A DNA stretch of 64,000 nt from Dromiciops gliroides (GCF_019393635.1 NC_057861.1:190976026-191040025); one strand, 5' to 3'; counted from the first letter of the stretch, positions 20,968 through 32,345 are shown. The notes: generated by a model from the letters alone, not told the origin. Numbers and translations are program-made.

Positions 20968-21114
20968 CAGGGCAGCTAGGTGGTGCAGTGGATAGAGCAT
21001 CGGCTCTGCATTCATTCAGGAAGACCTGAGTTCAAATCTGGACTCAGACACTTGACACTTACTAGCTGTGAGACCCTAAGCAAGTCACTTAACCCCAATT
21101 GCCTCACAAAAACA

Positions 21115-21118
<4 letters not shown>
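20968..21118 (+). mobile_element. CORE-SINE with small internal duplication
   Basis: Carries an extra ATTC (GCATTCATTCAGGAAGACC). Its A tail runs directly into the TA microsatellite. Confidence 0.88.

Positions 21119-21166
<48 letters not shown>
21119..21166. repeat. (TA)n microsatellite, about 24 units
   Basis: A perfect alternating TA run of about 48 bases between a SINE tail and an L1 3' end; likely to be polymorphic. Confidence 0.95.
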
Positions 21167-21171
<5 letters not shown>

Positions 21172-21330
21172 TATATCAGATTGACTCCTGTCTGGGGGAG
21201 GGGGAGAGGGAGGGGAGGGAGGGAGAAAAATTGGAAATTGGAAATCTTATGTAAACAAATGCTGAAAGCTATCTCTACATGTAACTGGAAAATAATAAAA
21301 TACTTTCATTTAAAAAACAAACAAACAAAC
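21167..21330 (+). mobile_element. L1 3' end fragment
   Basis: AACCTATATCAGATTG, a G-rich block (GGGGGAGGGGGAGAGGGAGG), then CTACATGTAACTGGAAAATA and AATAAAATACTTTC. Confidence 0.8.
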
Positions 21331-22162
21331 AAAAACTAAAATTGGCCAAATGGAAAAGGAGGCATAAAAGTTCATTGAAGAAAATTATTGTGTAAAAATT
21401 GGAACTGGTCAAGTGAAAGCTAGTGATTCTATATCAAGAAACACAATTTTTTTAAATACCAGGAAATGTGAAATATTTCATTGGAGAAATTGGCCTGGAA
21501 AATAGATCAAGGAAGTATTGGACTTCTTATAAGCCAAAGCTTACATACTACCTTTCAAGAAATTGAGGAAAACTGCCCTGATATTCTAGAAAAGAGGGTA
21601 AATTAGAAAGAACCCCAATCACCTCTTGAAAGAGACCCCAAAATGAAAACTCCCAGAAATATTATAGCCAAACTCCAAAGCTCTCAGGTCAATGAGAGCA
21701 GTCAAAAACATTTCAAACATTCTGGAGCCACAGTGATTTAGCAGCTTCTACATTAAAGGATCAGATGTCTTAGAATGATATTCCAGAAGGCAAAGAAGTT
21801 AGGATCATAACTAAGAATCCTCAACACAGAAAAACAGGAAAATTCTTCAGTGGAAAGAAAAGGATATTTAATAAAATAGAGGATTTTCAAGCACTACTGA
21901 TGAAAAGACTAGAGCTGAATAGAAAATCTAACTTTTAAATATGACTCAAGAGAAGCATACAAAGGTAAACAGGAAAGAGAAATCAAAGGGATTCAACAAG
22001 ATTAAACTGTTTACATTCCTAAATGGGTAGATACTTGTAACTTCTAAGAACTTTAGCATTATTAGGGCAAAATGGTAAACAGGAAAACAGAACAGAGGGA
22101 AGTAGTAATCACAACTGAAAAAAAAATTAACAGTAGATTTCTCTTATAAAGGCCTCATTTCT

Positions 22163-22320
22163 GGGGGCAGCTAGGTGGCGTAGTGGATAAAGCACCGGCT
22201 CTGGATTCAGGAGTACCTGAGTTCAAATCCGACCTCAGACACTTAACACTTACTAGCTGTGTGACCCAGGGCAAGTCACTTAACCCCACTGCCCTGCAAA
22301 AACAAAACAAAAAAAAAGAG
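22163..22320 (+). mobile_element. CORE-SINE
   Basis: Mixed-type tail (CTTAACACTTAC with CCCCACTGCCCTGC). ATAAAGGCCTCATTTCT (22146-22162) is duplicated with one mismatch at 22321-22337; the target is HAL1 sequence. Confidence 0.92.
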
Positions 22321-22474
22321 ATAAAGGCCTCAATTCTTAAATATGTAAAGAAATGAGTCAAATTTATAAAAATACAAGCCATTCCCAAATTGATAAATGG
22401 TCAAAAGCTATGAACAGAAAGTTTTTAGATGAATTAAAACTATAGTCATATACATAAGTGCTCTAAATCACTTT

Positions 22475-22611
22475 TTTTGCAGGGCAATGAGGGTTAAAGG
22501 AGTTGTCCAGGGTCACACAGCTAGCAAGTGTCAAATGTCTGAGGTCAATTTGAACTCAGGTCCTCCTGAATCCTGGGCTGGTGCTCCATCCACTGCGCCA
22601 CCTAGCTGCCC
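22475..22611 (-). mobile_element. CORE-SINE
   Basis: Reverse copy, GCAGGGCAATGAGGGTTAAA to CTGCGCCACCTAGCTGCCCC. CTCTAAATCACTTTT is duplicated (22460-22474 and about 22612-22626). Confidence 0.92.
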
Positions 22612-22659
22612 CTCTAAATCACTTTTGATTAGAGAAATGCAAATTAAAACAATTCTGAG

Positions 22660-22835
22660 AGGGGCAGCTAGGTGGCACAGTTTATAAAGCACTGGCCCTG
22701 GATTCAGGAGGACCTGAGTTCAAATCCATTCTCAGACACTTGACACTTACTAGCTGTGACCCCGCGCAAGTCACTTAACCCTCACTGCCCTGCAAAAAAG
22801 AAAAGGTGAAATGAAAATAAACAAAAAATAATTTC
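22660..22835 (+). mobile_element. CORE-SINE
   Basis: Family-B tail (CCCTCACTGCCCTGC). A perfect 18-bp duplication AATTAAAACAATTCTGAG flanks it at 22642-22659 and 22836-22853. Confidence 0.94.
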
Positions 22836-23250
22836 AATTAAAACAATTCTGAGGTACTACCTCACAACTATCATATTGGCTAATATGACAAAAAAGGAAA
22901 ATGCTAAATGTTCCAGGGGATGTGGGAATAAAGGGACACTAATGTACTTTTGGTGGAATTGTGAGTCAATCCAATCATTCTTGGATAATTCGGAACTATG
23001 CCCCAAGGGCTATAAAAGTGCGTATCCTTTGATCCAATAATACTAGGTGGTCTGTATCTCAAGATTTTTTTTTTTAAAGGGAAAAGAACCTCTGTACAAG
23101 AGTAGTTATAGCAGCTCCTTTTGAGTTGACCGAGAATTGGAAATTAAGGGGATACACACCAATTGGGGAATTACTGAACAGGATGTGGTCTATGATTGCA
23201 ATGGAACTATACTGTGCTATTAAGAAATATGAAAAAAAGAAGAAATTATA

Positions 23251-23408
23251 TGGGGCAACTAGGTGGCGCAGTTGATAGAGCACTGGCCCTGGATTCAGGA
23301 GGACCTGAGTTCAAATCCAACCTCAGATACTTGACACTTACTAGCTGTGTGACCCTGGGCAAGTCACTTAACCCTCATTGCCCTGCAAAAAACCAAAAAC
23401 AAATCCCA
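23251..23408 (+). mobile_element. CORE-SINE
   Basis: Family-B copy (CTTGACACTTAC, CCCTCATTGCCCTGC) in HAL1 3' sequence; short AAGAAAT on both sides. Confidence 0.88.
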
Positions 23409-23640
23409 AGAAATGATGAACAGGATGCTTTCAGAAACTAGAGACAAATGAACTGATGCAAAGTGACATGAGCAGAATGGGGAAACACTATATACAGTTA
23501 TCACTGTATACAGTTACTTAGCTATTCTATTCTCAGCAATAGAATGATCCGAGACAATCCCTATAGATTTATGATGAAAAATACTACTCACTCCTCCCTT
23601 ACATGTTTTCCCTTAAATAAGCTAGCTCTTGGGGGGAAAA

Positions 23641-24433
23641 AAGCCTTTTAAAAATTGTTTTAGGGTCATTTATATGCCCAGTACTTAGTAGTCTTTTTAA
23701 AAAATTAACACTAAGCTTTATACTATCTTTATTCTTTTATTCTAACTTGACAATATCTTTATGAATCCTGTTCTGTAAGGTATTAGCTAACCCTTAATAT
23801 TTAGCTTTGTATAACCCGCAAATGTGGTAAAGCAGACCATCTATAGCTTTCTTCAAGTATGCCTTTTAGAATAAAAAATCTAGAGTCATAATACTAGAGC
23901 TGTATCTAGTCCAACTTCATTTTACAGGAAAAATGCTTGAGTCCAAAGAAGTTGTAACATTCATTTAGGGATAATTGTTTAGAAGAGCCTATACTTACCA
24001 ATACTGAGTCCTTTTCACTGAATAAATTTTTAAAAAGTATACTTCTTTCAAAGTACTTGAGTGTCCACCCACAGCCCAAATTTTAGAGAATCCTTTCTGA
24101 ATATGGTTTTAATGTAATCACACAAAAAAGAGGTTTTAGCTAATTATGCTTGTTAATGTGACATCTCAAAACTGCTTTCCTTGGCACTAGATATATTAGT
24201 CAGTGATGAACCATCAATGTAATTCAGATTCACTAGGCAAACCAACTTTTAAATAACATTTGGATTTTTCTTTTGGGCTAATCATTACAAAACCTAATGA
24301 AAAATATAATCATCCTGACAAAGTAAAAGCCACTTTATAAACATAACTCCTTGCAGATCAAATTCACCAACACTGTACTACATATATACATTATAAAGTT
24401 AATTTTAAATCCTGTAAAGCCTAAAATTCTAGC
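23641..24433. other. no recognisable feature
   Basis: AT-rich intergenic sequence without a repeat or gene that I can support. Confidence 0.4.
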
Positions 24434-25022
24434 TGTGATATTTAAAATTTAATATGGGGCAGGTAGGTGGTGCAGTGGATAGAGCACTGTCCCTGGAGTC
24501 AGGAGTACCTGAGTTCAAATCCGGCCTCAGACACTTAACACTTACTAGCTGTGTGACCCTGGGCAAGTCACTCAACCCCAATTGCCTCACTAAAAAAAAA
24601 AAAAAATCTAATGTGTGGTTGCCTCACCTGACCCCAGTGTGGGGGAGAAATTAGCTAAGATTTACTGATCAATTCAGCAAGAGTTTAGGCTTTTAAGTAT
24701 TTATTAAAGTGTATTAGATGTTAGTGAAGAGAGTGAGAGGAAAAGCCACTTTTACCTAGCTATCTAAGAAAGTGAAAAATGCCCCCCACCAACAGCCAGT
24801 TCTCAAACCAAAAGACCAAGGTCCTTAGCCGCTTCTCCCAGAAGCCCCCTGTGAAACAGGAAGCAGGGCCATCCTCACATACAACTCCAAGCTAATGGAC
24901 TGGTAGCATGACCCACAGGCATTAGACACAACTTCCAGGTGCCAATCTGACCTTTGAAACCCTAGAAAGGTCACTTCCAGACACAGAAGTCACATGTTTT
25001 CTTTTCAGGCCTGATTCTCACA
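24434..25022 (-). mobile_element. LTR, SINE-interrupted
   Basis: Begins TGTGATATTTAAAATTTAAT and ends CTGATTCTCACA (termini TGTGA/TCACA). A reverse AATAAA lies at AAGTATTTATTAAAGTG. Just outside the right end, CCCCTCTC could be a decayed polypurine tract. A SINE (24455-24604) sits about 20 bases from the left edge. Confidence 0.7.
24455..24604 (+). mobile_element. CORE-SINE inside LTR
   Basis: Family A (GGAGTCAGGAGTACC, CTTAACACTTAC, CCCCAATTGCCTCACT). The LTR reads on correctly on both sides when it is removed, compared with the related LTRs at 12601 and 55006. Confidence 0.92.
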
Positions 25023-25199
25023 ATGCCCCTCTCAGCTGGGGGTGTGGTTCCAATTCTCAATTGGTATGAAGTTAATTTTTTATTCTTGAAATTTAACATT
25101 TTTTGGATTAACTTATACCATTTTTCCCTCCAGCATTTGGGCACTTTAAAAATTCTATTTAATTTCTATTTCTTCTACAATAATATAAAGCTATAATTT

Positions 25200-25347
25200 T
25201 TTTTTTTTTTTGGTGAGGCAATAGGGGTTAAGTGACTTGCCCAGGGTCGTACAGCTAGCAAGTGTCAAGTGTCTGAGGCCGGATTTGAACTCAGGTACTC
25301 CTGAATCCAGGGCCAGTGCTTTATCCACTACGCCATCTAGCTGCCCC
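25200..25347 (-). mobile_element. CORE-SINE
   Basis: T run, GGTGAGGCAATAGGGGTTAA to ACGCCATCTAGCTGCCCC; GCTATAATTTTT/GCTATAACATTTTT flanks. Confidence 0.9.
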
Positions 25348-26125
25348 GCTATAACATTTTTATAATTACTTTTGAAACTTAATACAATGCAAATACTGAT
25401 ACATCAATTTTTAGGAAATCTTTTACAAGAGGTCCCAGATTTGTTTCATCATGTAACTTTTTTTTAACCAAATGATTAGTTCAAAAACTAGTCCAAATGT
25501 GATCTCCACTAACCAGCAACCAAAATTTCATGACTTAGCATCCTAAGTTATAAAAGATAACATTATGTATGCTTTGCCACGACAAATTAAGAGTTTGGGA
25601 CTGGAATGCTGTCAAGGACCCCATATTCTCTAAAGCAAAGCTTCTTAAAACTGAATTGTGACTCCATATGTGGTAATGTGGGGGTTGTGAAAAATTTGGC
25701 AACAGGAAAAGGTTTTATACACACACACACACGCATATATATATACACTATGCCTACATACCAGGGTAGCATAAAAATTTCTGGAGCAAAATGGGGTTGG
25801 GGTAGAAAATGAAGACCTAATGGGCTGAATATAAATTGTCCCACACTGGCTCAATAAGGGACCACTCTTGTTCCCAACCACAAGAATGACAAAGGCCTAT
25901 CTTGCTACTTTGATAAATGTTTTCTATATGATCATACCTACAATCTTTAGGCCATAGGATGCTGTCATTAAACTATCCCCTACAGTTTATTCTACGGAAT
26001 AGAATTAGCTCATATGATGGATTATACAACTGCCTTTAAATTTTGCTTACTTCTTTTCACAATGACTATTTAATACTGTATAAAAAATTTGTATCAAGTC
26101 ACATCAAGGTCATGTTGTTATTTTA
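25348..26125. other. intergenic, no feature recognised
   Basis: AT-rich. Contains a short AC/AT microsatellite (about 25718-25745). Lies downstream of the putative distal ADNP2 poly(A) signal. Confidence 0.4.
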
Positions 26126-26150
26126 CTATTTAAAGAATGAAAACCATTTC

Positions 26151-26156
26151 TTTATT
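26151..26156 (-). terminator. candidate distal poly(A) signal of ADNP2
   Basis: TTTATT on the + strand reads AATAAA on the - strand; cleavage would be expected 10-30 bases further left. Confidence 0.5.
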
Positions 26157-27542
26157 TTCAATAGGAAAATATGGAGCTTTAATTCAAAATAGACATTTTG
26201 AAAACAATTTATAAAAAAATTTTAAATGGGAAAAGTTCAGCAAGCCTTTTCTTTGAAGTTTACAATAGGAGAGTACATTAACAACCACAATCCAATTACA
26301 CAATTGCTTCAAAAGACGCAGTGTAACACTTGCATGCAACATTATCCCAAAAATACTATGTAGAAAGTTCCATTTAATAATAGGACTCAAACTTTCCACA
26401 GAGCCTTCCAACTTTTGATCATATGGGTTTTAAGCTCTATACCACCTTCAATAAAGAGCAACAAGAAATAAGATGTCTGCTTTCTCCCCTCCCACCCCCT
26501 TACCCCCCGCCCAGAATTTGAACAATACAACAGACAATGACTAGACTGGCTACTATTAATGTGTCCAGCTCATTTCAGTTATTTTGGATTTTGTAAAAGA
26601 TTCTAATGGATATCCAAAGATCTCCATTTATAGGCAAAGTGTAACAGAATAAAGACCATATAATTAAACATCCGTACATTGACATACTAAAGCAAATAGT
26701 TGTATCCTTCCATTTTTCAATGTTAAGGAAATCCCATCACTCTTAAATTTTAATATACCAACTGCTGAGAGATGACCATTAGGCTTAATTTAATTCTTAC
26801 TAGATTCACTGAAAATCTTATTGTAGCCAGCTTGTCACCACTACACTGACCTGGATATCAATTGGTAACCACCAAGTGGCAAAACTTCTAGATTCCTATT
26901 TCCTTATCTTAAAAAAAATTTCCCCTGTTCCCTTCTGGGCAGTTTCTGAGGAAATTAAGGGGGCAGGGAAAAATTTTCAGGTATTCCAAATTTTTGTTGA
27001 TTAAAAGGCACTAAGAAGGTACTGCCTTATTTCTCTGCATGGAAAGTAATACATGTCAAAAAAGGAAAACATACTGAAATGCATTTCTGGTATCTAGAAA
27101 AAGTACTTCATTTTTGGTAATAATGATGCTTTTAATCTATGAACTATATATACCACATACAAAATTTTGGATTTGGGCATATATTCTATAAATGAAACTT
27201 TTTGATTTCTATAAAATATAAAAGTAGCACATTTGAAAAATCATAAATTGGTCACAGTATTTTATAAAGGAGAAATTAGCAAGTTAATGCAGCACACCAC
27301 CAGTGTGCCACATGCATCACTGGATTTTTACTTATCACTTGTACTCCTCTCTCTAAGAAAAAGTTTGCTGTACCATTCGCCACTAAAAGAAAAACTAGCT
27401 ACTGGGATGAATGCAAAAATGCAAAAAACAAAAAACCAACAAACAAAAAACCAACAGAACAAAAACAATGTCGTTTCAGTATTGTCTTCTTAATCTCTTA
27501 ACACTACTGGGTAAACAAGTATGTAAAACATAAGAGAGTTAA

Positions 27543-27548
27543 TTTATT
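27543..27548 (-). terminator. candidate proximal poly(A) signal of ADNP2
   Basis: AATAAA on the - strand about 235 bases after the stop codon (TGTAATAAATTAAC context). It would give a short 3' UTR isoform. Confidence 0.4.
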
Positions 27549-27782
27549 ACATGTAAATGGAAAAACTAACAGAATGACTTCCACAAAAACAAAGCAAGGA
27601 CTATTCATACTGTGTGCCCAGAAATATCTAGAGAAGCAGGGTAAGACCACCATAATCCATTGGGTCATTACACTGTAACTGAAAACCGAAGTGCCCCCCT
27701 CCCAAAAACAAAACAAAATGCCACACCTCACCAAATTAAAAACTAGCCTTTTGATTGCTTGTGATTTCTTAAATAGCTTTTT

Positions 27783-30700
27783 TTACAAAGTTTGTGTTTC
27801 ATATTCAAAGTGTAATCTGTGCTTAACATTTTTCAGTTCTGACATATCAAAACCCAAAAGCACAGAAGGTTTGTAATTTTTTATTGCTCTTAGGCATGTA
27901 TATCTTCTTTTCCCAAAAAAGGATGCAACATCAATTTTCCACACCCACAGAAGGGATGACAGTAGTTCTATCTCTCTTTTGCTAGGATATGGTCTCTTGT
28001 GGAAGTAATCTCTAAGAAACTGCTTTTTCTCTTCATATGAACGGTCTTCATACTTCTGGGGATTTAGTGCCAGAATATGAAGAGCATCATCATTTATTAG
28101 TGGACCTTCAGTCCTGCTTTCATTCTTTTGTTTTTTAGAAGGCACATTCACTGCTTTTTCACAAACAGAAGTGATGTCATTATTTATGACAAGAGGTTCT
28201 TCTCTATCCCTTTGGTCCTCTGCCCCAGAATAAAGATCAGGAAGTTTTCTCTTGACAGGAAAAACAGAATCATGTATCTCACCATTCACTGGTGGTAGTT
28301 CTTTTTCACTAAGAACAGACTGGATCTGAAGATCTGAACTACTAACTTTGGGAGCACTCCTGCATCGTAACAAGTGTACAGTAATTGCTGTCATTGTCAT
28401 TTTCCCAGTATATACCCCACAGCAATGGATGCACTTGAAAGCAGGAGACTTCAAAAATGTATGTACAGTTGGCATGACATGATGTTTTTCCTTTAAATGT
28501 ATTTCATATGTTTCTGTGGTCACAAAAGTACCAAGGCAAAATGGACAGGTACTGCTGCCTTGTTTTCTAGGATTGCTGTGGTCCTCAAGAGTCTGTGGCC
28601 TCACTTTAATATAAATTGGTACAAGTATCTTAGAGTACATCATAGCTAGTACTGCCAAATAGACTTCCCTTTCTCCAGGTTCTTCCTTTGGCAACATGGT
28701 AATGAAATCAATATGAGGAAATATTAAGTCACCATTAGCATCATGATCTAACTGGAAACCTCTGTTGCTGTAATCCACAGATAATCTATTCTTTCCAAGA
28801 TGCGCAGTCCTATTATGATCCGAAAGACTTTTAATATTGTGAAAAGTGCAAGGACAGAATAAGCACCCCAAACCATGCATTAATAAATGATGCATAAGTT
28901 CCTCCTCAGATATGAAGCATTTACAAGAAAGACAGTGAAGAGTTCTGTCTTTCATCCATCTTAAAAACGGTGCACATGCCGCAAGTTTTTCAGGCTCAAG
29001 TTTTTCATCTGATCTTGATCCACCATGTTTATGAGCAACTTCCATGTGCACCTGGTAGACATTAGATGGAAAGAGTTCATTGCAAACTGGGCAGGTTTTC
29101 CACTGTTTAGCTTGTTTGAGACTGGAAGCATGGCTTGTTTCTGGAGTAGATGAAGATGCCTGGACAATCATATTTTGAGAAGTGCTTACCACTACTGGAG
29201 GAGAGGGTGCACCAGCTGGGGAATTAGATATCTGTGTAGCAACACTAGACTGCATGAGCTGAATTGGCATCTGTGGTGGTGTAACATTTGCTACACCACC
29301 AGGTGGTACAGGCAACGTAACTGAAACTGGTGCTAGTGTATATGTAGGTACCCCATTAACTTGTTTCCCTGTTGGTATTAACTGTCTAAGAATAGAGCCT
29401 GCAGTTAGGAAAGTGGCATTTTGGGAGATACTAGGTCTGACTGGCTGATTTACAGGTAGAACACCTGGCTGATTAAGGTGGAGTACTCCAGGTCTCACTG
29501 CCTGGCCAACAGGAAGAACTCCTGACATAACAGACTGATTGAGCTGAAGAACCCCTGATGGTACTGTCTGGCCCATGGGCAGAACACCTGATGGTACTGC
29601 TTGGCTCACAGGGAATACTCCTGATGGAACTGTCTGACCCACAGAGATTATCCCTGGTGGAACTGCTTGGATGACACCTGATGCAACAGGTTGATTAACA
29701 GGAAGCACATTAGGTGCAATGGGTCTATTTATGGGAAGAACTCCAGGCCCAACAGGTCTATTTAAGGGTCCAACAGGCTGATTAAGAGGCAAAAGTCCTG
29801 GGTGAAGGGTTTGGTTCACAGGGAGAACCCCTGCTCCAGACTTACTGACAGATCCAACTGGTTGGTTTAAGGGAAGAACTGTAGGACTCACAGGTTGATT
29901 AAGTGGGAGGCCATGAGAAACAAAAACAGGTTGAGGAACAGATGTCTGAAGAGTAATATTATTCTGGCCCACTGGCAAAGGGCTAGACACAAGAGTTACG
30001 TGTGATTGGGCAGCAGCAGGGGCATTATGAGTAAGAGTCCCAGAGGCACTTGAGGCCACAGTTACTGCCTGTGACTGTACCAGAGTTTGGTTTTGATTAT
30101 TCTGTGGCAAGGCAAGTTGAATACAAGTGGAAGCAGCAGTTGCTAGTGCTTGTGCACTGCTGTTAGTTAAAGGAGACATGGCCATATTTGCAGAAAGTTT
30201 AGGAGCAATGTGCATTTGCTTCAGAAGTCCCGTTTTCTTAATATGTTCTGAAATCACACATCTGAGCCTATTTTCCAGATCTCTGTGTGTGTCTGATGTC
30301 AAAATATGATACATTAAAGCATCCAGGCTGATGGCACCTATATTACATTTTTTACAATAGTACTTGTCAGAAGTTGGAACTGTATTGGCTGTTGAAGTGT
30401 TATCGTTTTTCACTTCATTGGGAATTTCATCAGTTCTCATGCCAAAGTAGGAAGCAATCAAGTAATTAAAATGTGCTATTAGTACATGCTTCTTCATGCT
30501 GTAGTACAAAGTGTCTGTAAAGTGACATTTTAAGCACGTGAAGTTTATCACATCACTCCTGGATGGTTTAGATTCACCCAAAATGTTCATGGTGTAATTC
30601 TGGATTTTCCTATGAGAATGAAACATCCGAAAGTGTTTTTCTACAACTTTGGGCTGAGAAGCAAAAACACATTTTGAGCAAGGAACCACTAGTTCTTGGT

Positions 30701-30803
30701 CAATTTCATCTTCATGATAACGATGCAAATGATTTTTCAATGAAGAAAGTAGTTTTGTTGAATACTTGCACAGACTACAACAGTACGGCTTTGTTCGATA
30801 TCT
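27783..30803 (-). CDS. ADNP2: ADNP2 terminal exon: zinc fingers, repeat region and homeodomain
   Basis: Encodes 1006 residues plus TAA (27785-27783). The exon starts at 30803 after acceptor TTTTTCCTACAG; the upstream ATG at 30858 is intronic. Order, in exon residues: C2H2-like fingers at 9-30, 42-62, 90-111 and 150-173; a tandem repeat (306-456, units like SGVLPVGQAVR); QWKTCPVCNELFPSNVYQVH with fingers at 571-591, 624-643, 647-668, 753-774 and 791-814; then the homeodomain (about 918-985, with LLWVWKIDVASFFGKRR). It ends HRLHFEYETQTL; the human protein (1131 residues), recalled from memory, ends similarly. The vertebrate ADNP family are nuclear proteins; ADNP works with chromatin remodellers, and ADNP2 is less well known. 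The paralogue ADNP is excluded by the repeat region and finger spacing. Confidence 0.96.
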   Translation of the reverse strand, partial: RYRTKPYCCSLCKYSTKLLSSLKNHLHRYHEDEIDQELVVPCSKCVFASQPKVVEKHFRMFHSHRKIQNYTMNILGESKPSRSDVINFTCLKCHFTDTLYYSMKKHVLIAHFNYLIASYFGMRTDEIPNEVKNDNTSTANTVPTSDKYYCKKCNIGAISLDALMYHILTSDTHRDLENRLRCVISEHIKKTGLLKQMHIAPKLSANMAMSPLTNSSAQALATAASTCIQLALPQNNQNQTLVQSQAVTVASSASGTLTHNAPAAAQSHVTLVSSPLPVGQNNITLQTSVPQPVFVSHGLPLNQPVSPTVLPLNQPVGSVSKSGAGVLPVNQTLHPGLLPLNQPVGPLNRPVGPGVLPINRPIAPNVLPVNQPVASGVIQAVPPGIISVGQTVPSGVFPVSQAVPSGVLPMGQTVPSGVLQLNQSVMSGVLPVGQAVRPGVLHLNQPGVLPVNQPVRPSISQNATFLTAGSILRQLIPTGKQVNGVPTYTLAPVSVTLPVPPGGVANVTPPQMPIQLMQSSVATQISNSPAGAPSPPVVVSTSQNMIVQASSSTPETSHASSLKQAKQWKTCPVCNELFPSNVYQVHMEVAHKHGGSRSDEKLEPEKLAACAPFLRWMKDRTLHCLSCKCFISEEELMHHLLMHGLGCLFCPCTFHNIKSLSDHNRTAHLGKNRLSVDYSNRGFQLDHDANGDLIFPHIDFITMLPKEEPGEREVYLAVLAMMYSKILVPIYIKVRPQTLEDHSNPRKQGSSTCPFCLGTFVTTETYEIHLKEKHHVMPTVHTFLKSPAFKCIHCCGVYTGKMTMTAITVHLLRCRSAPKVSSSDLQIQSVLSEKELPPVNGEIHDSVFPVKRKLPDLYSGAEDQRDREEPLVINNDITSVCEKAVNVPSKKQKNESRTEGPLINDDALHILALNPQKYEDRSYEEKKQFLRDYFHKRPYPSKREIELLSSLLWVWKIDVASFFGKRRYTCLRAIKNYKPSVLLGFDMSELKNVKHRLHFEYETQTL
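29436..29888 (-). repeat. ADNP2: 33-bp coding tandem repeat in ADNP2
   Basis: About thirteen degenerate units of roughly eleven codons (VLPLNQPVG, VLPINRPIA, VFPVSQAVP, VLPMGQTVP and similar). The units are diverged, so the array is old. Low-complexity and probably disordered protein. Confidence 0.85.
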
Positions 30804-31205
30804 CTGTAGGAAAAAAAAAATCAAAATACTTTCAATATTAACATTAAGAATGCGAAACATTAACTCATATCCATAATGTAAAGTCTCTCAAAGAAGCTAC
30901 TTCTCCAGTCAGATCTCCAGAAGTAGTTTTGAAAGCGGGTACACCTCACTCTAATTTCCTAATACAAGGTGTTTTTTTTCTTTCCAAATAAGTTGTGTTT
31001 ATCCTGCACTTAATAAATACCTAAATCATATTAACTATCAAAGAAAATAATTACAAGTTTTACATCCAAAGCTTTTAATTACAATGTTACTCCGCAAAGA
31101 TTCATTCCAATGTCTCACAAAGGTAGAGGTGACTCTTGGTTCTTCAAAGTCCATGTCAGAAGAACATAATCTCAGACAAGCCATACTATGCTCAAAAGTC
31201 AGGTA

Positions 31206-31349
31206 CGGGGGCAGCTAGATGGTGCAGTGGATAGAGCACCGGCCCTGGAGTCAGGAGGACCTGAGCTCAAATCCGGCCTCAGCCACTTAACACTTACTAG
31301 CTGTGTGACCCTGGGCAAGTCCCTTAACCCCAATTGCCTCACTAAAAAA
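31206..31349 (+). mobile_element. CORE-SINE
   Basis: Family-A tail; AAAAGTCAGGTA (31194-31205) and AAAAGTCAAGTA (31350-31361) flank it. Confidence 0.92.
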
Positions 31350-31777
31350 AAAAGTCAAGTATGGCCTTTTTACCTAGGACCACACTAGCCAGGCACAGAG
31401 AAACTTAATAGTAGCTTGGGCACTTAATGAATTATTTGGCCGAGGCAATCCATGAAAAAAAAAATACAAATGACCATTTAGCCCATGTGACAAGTTTGGT
31501 TTTTTTTCCTCCTAGAAGAGTAGAGGAAAAGAGGAGCAGAGGAAATGAAGACAATGTCTAGACCATACATAAATATTAAGTTTTTTTGGCACTGTAAATG
31601 TGAGATCCTTGTGCAATGATCAATGATCAGAGATCAGAGATAGATCTAATTGTATCAATCATATCCTAACTATCAATGAAGCCAAAAGAAAAGATGTCAG
31701 AGATATAATCAGAAAAAAAAGACCATTCATGTATCAAGAGTAAACAGGAAACGGATGTGTTCCACTAATATACACTC

Positions 31778-31909
31778 TTTTTTTTTGGGGGGGGGGGGCA
31801 GGGAGAAGGGGTTATGGGTCACACAGCTAGTAAGTGTCTGAGGTCAGATTTGAACTCAGGTCCTCCTGAATCCAGGGCCTGTGCTTTATCTACACCACCT
31901 AGCTGCCCC
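31778..31909 (-). mobile_element. CORE-SINE with poly(C)-poly(A) tail
   Basis: Reverse copy starting with a T run and a run of about 11 G, then GTCACACAGCTAGTAAGTGT; part of the core (AAGTGACTTGCCC) is deleted. Ends CACCTAGCTGCCCC. Confidence 0.88.
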
Positions 31910-32264
31910 TCTATTAATTATGCAGCTCAGAGACAGAACACAAGGAATTTCATTTTACTTCAAATTTTAACTGATTCCATTATATTCATAGTCCTTGATA
32001 CAAAAACAAAAACCCCTGCAATTTGAAGCTACATTAAGAAAAGCATCATGACCAAAATTTAGATTATAATCCAGTTTCTCTCTCTTTGGAAAAAATATAT
32101 TTTAGGACAAGCATATTGGAATCCTTCTAGAGAAGGATGACCAGGATGGTAAAGGGACTGGGGGAAAAAAAGTAGTGAAACTAGTCTTCTACATGGAAGA
32201 GCTGAACACCAAGTAATAAAACCGAGGAAGTAAGATCTTTTAAGAAAGAGAACTTTCAATTTTG

Positions 32265-32340
32265 TCCCAGAATCTGCAGTAAGGGTCCTGGAACATAACA
32301 AGCATGTAATAAACATTTATTGAATTGAATCAAGGAAAAG
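32265..32340 (+). repeat. L2/MIR 3' tail fragment
   Basis: GGTCCTGGAACATAACAAGC, then ATGTAATAAACATTTATTGA; typical old L2/MIR end. Confidence 0.6.
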
Positions 32341-32345
32341 TTCTG

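Larger units (their letters stand above)
19675..23640 (+). mobile_element. HAL1, old and heavily interrupted
   Basis: The 5' UTR (GGCTGCATCCCAGCCAGCAG region), ORF1 relict (AAGCCTCAAAGAAAAATGTG to CAGCTTCTACATTAAAGGAT, 20470-21765), spacer and 3' region (AGAGAAATGCAAATTAAAAC, CCCAAGGGCTATAAAAGTGC) follow in order without an ORF2 reverse transcriptase region. Interrupted by seven SINEs, an L1 3' end and a TA microsatellite. All reading frames are broken. Confidence 0.72.
26126..27782 (-). other. ADNP2: probable ADNP2 3' UTR
   Basis: About 1.65 kb, free of SINE and LINE insertions in an otherwise saturated window, between the stop codon and the distal AATAAA. The absence of insertions agrees with transcribed, constrained sequence. 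Confidence 0.6.

Noticed and set aside
27783..30803. Assignment to ADNP rather than ADNP2
   Set aside because: The tandem VLP..NQ repeat, the finger spacing and the C terminus HRLHFEYETQTL match ADNP2; ADNP continues well beyond its homeodomain.
30804..30860. ATG at 30858 as start of the large ADNP2 frame
   Set aside because: The 19 codons before RYRTKPYCC read through the polypyrimidine tract and acceptor of the intron; the real start is in an upstream exon.
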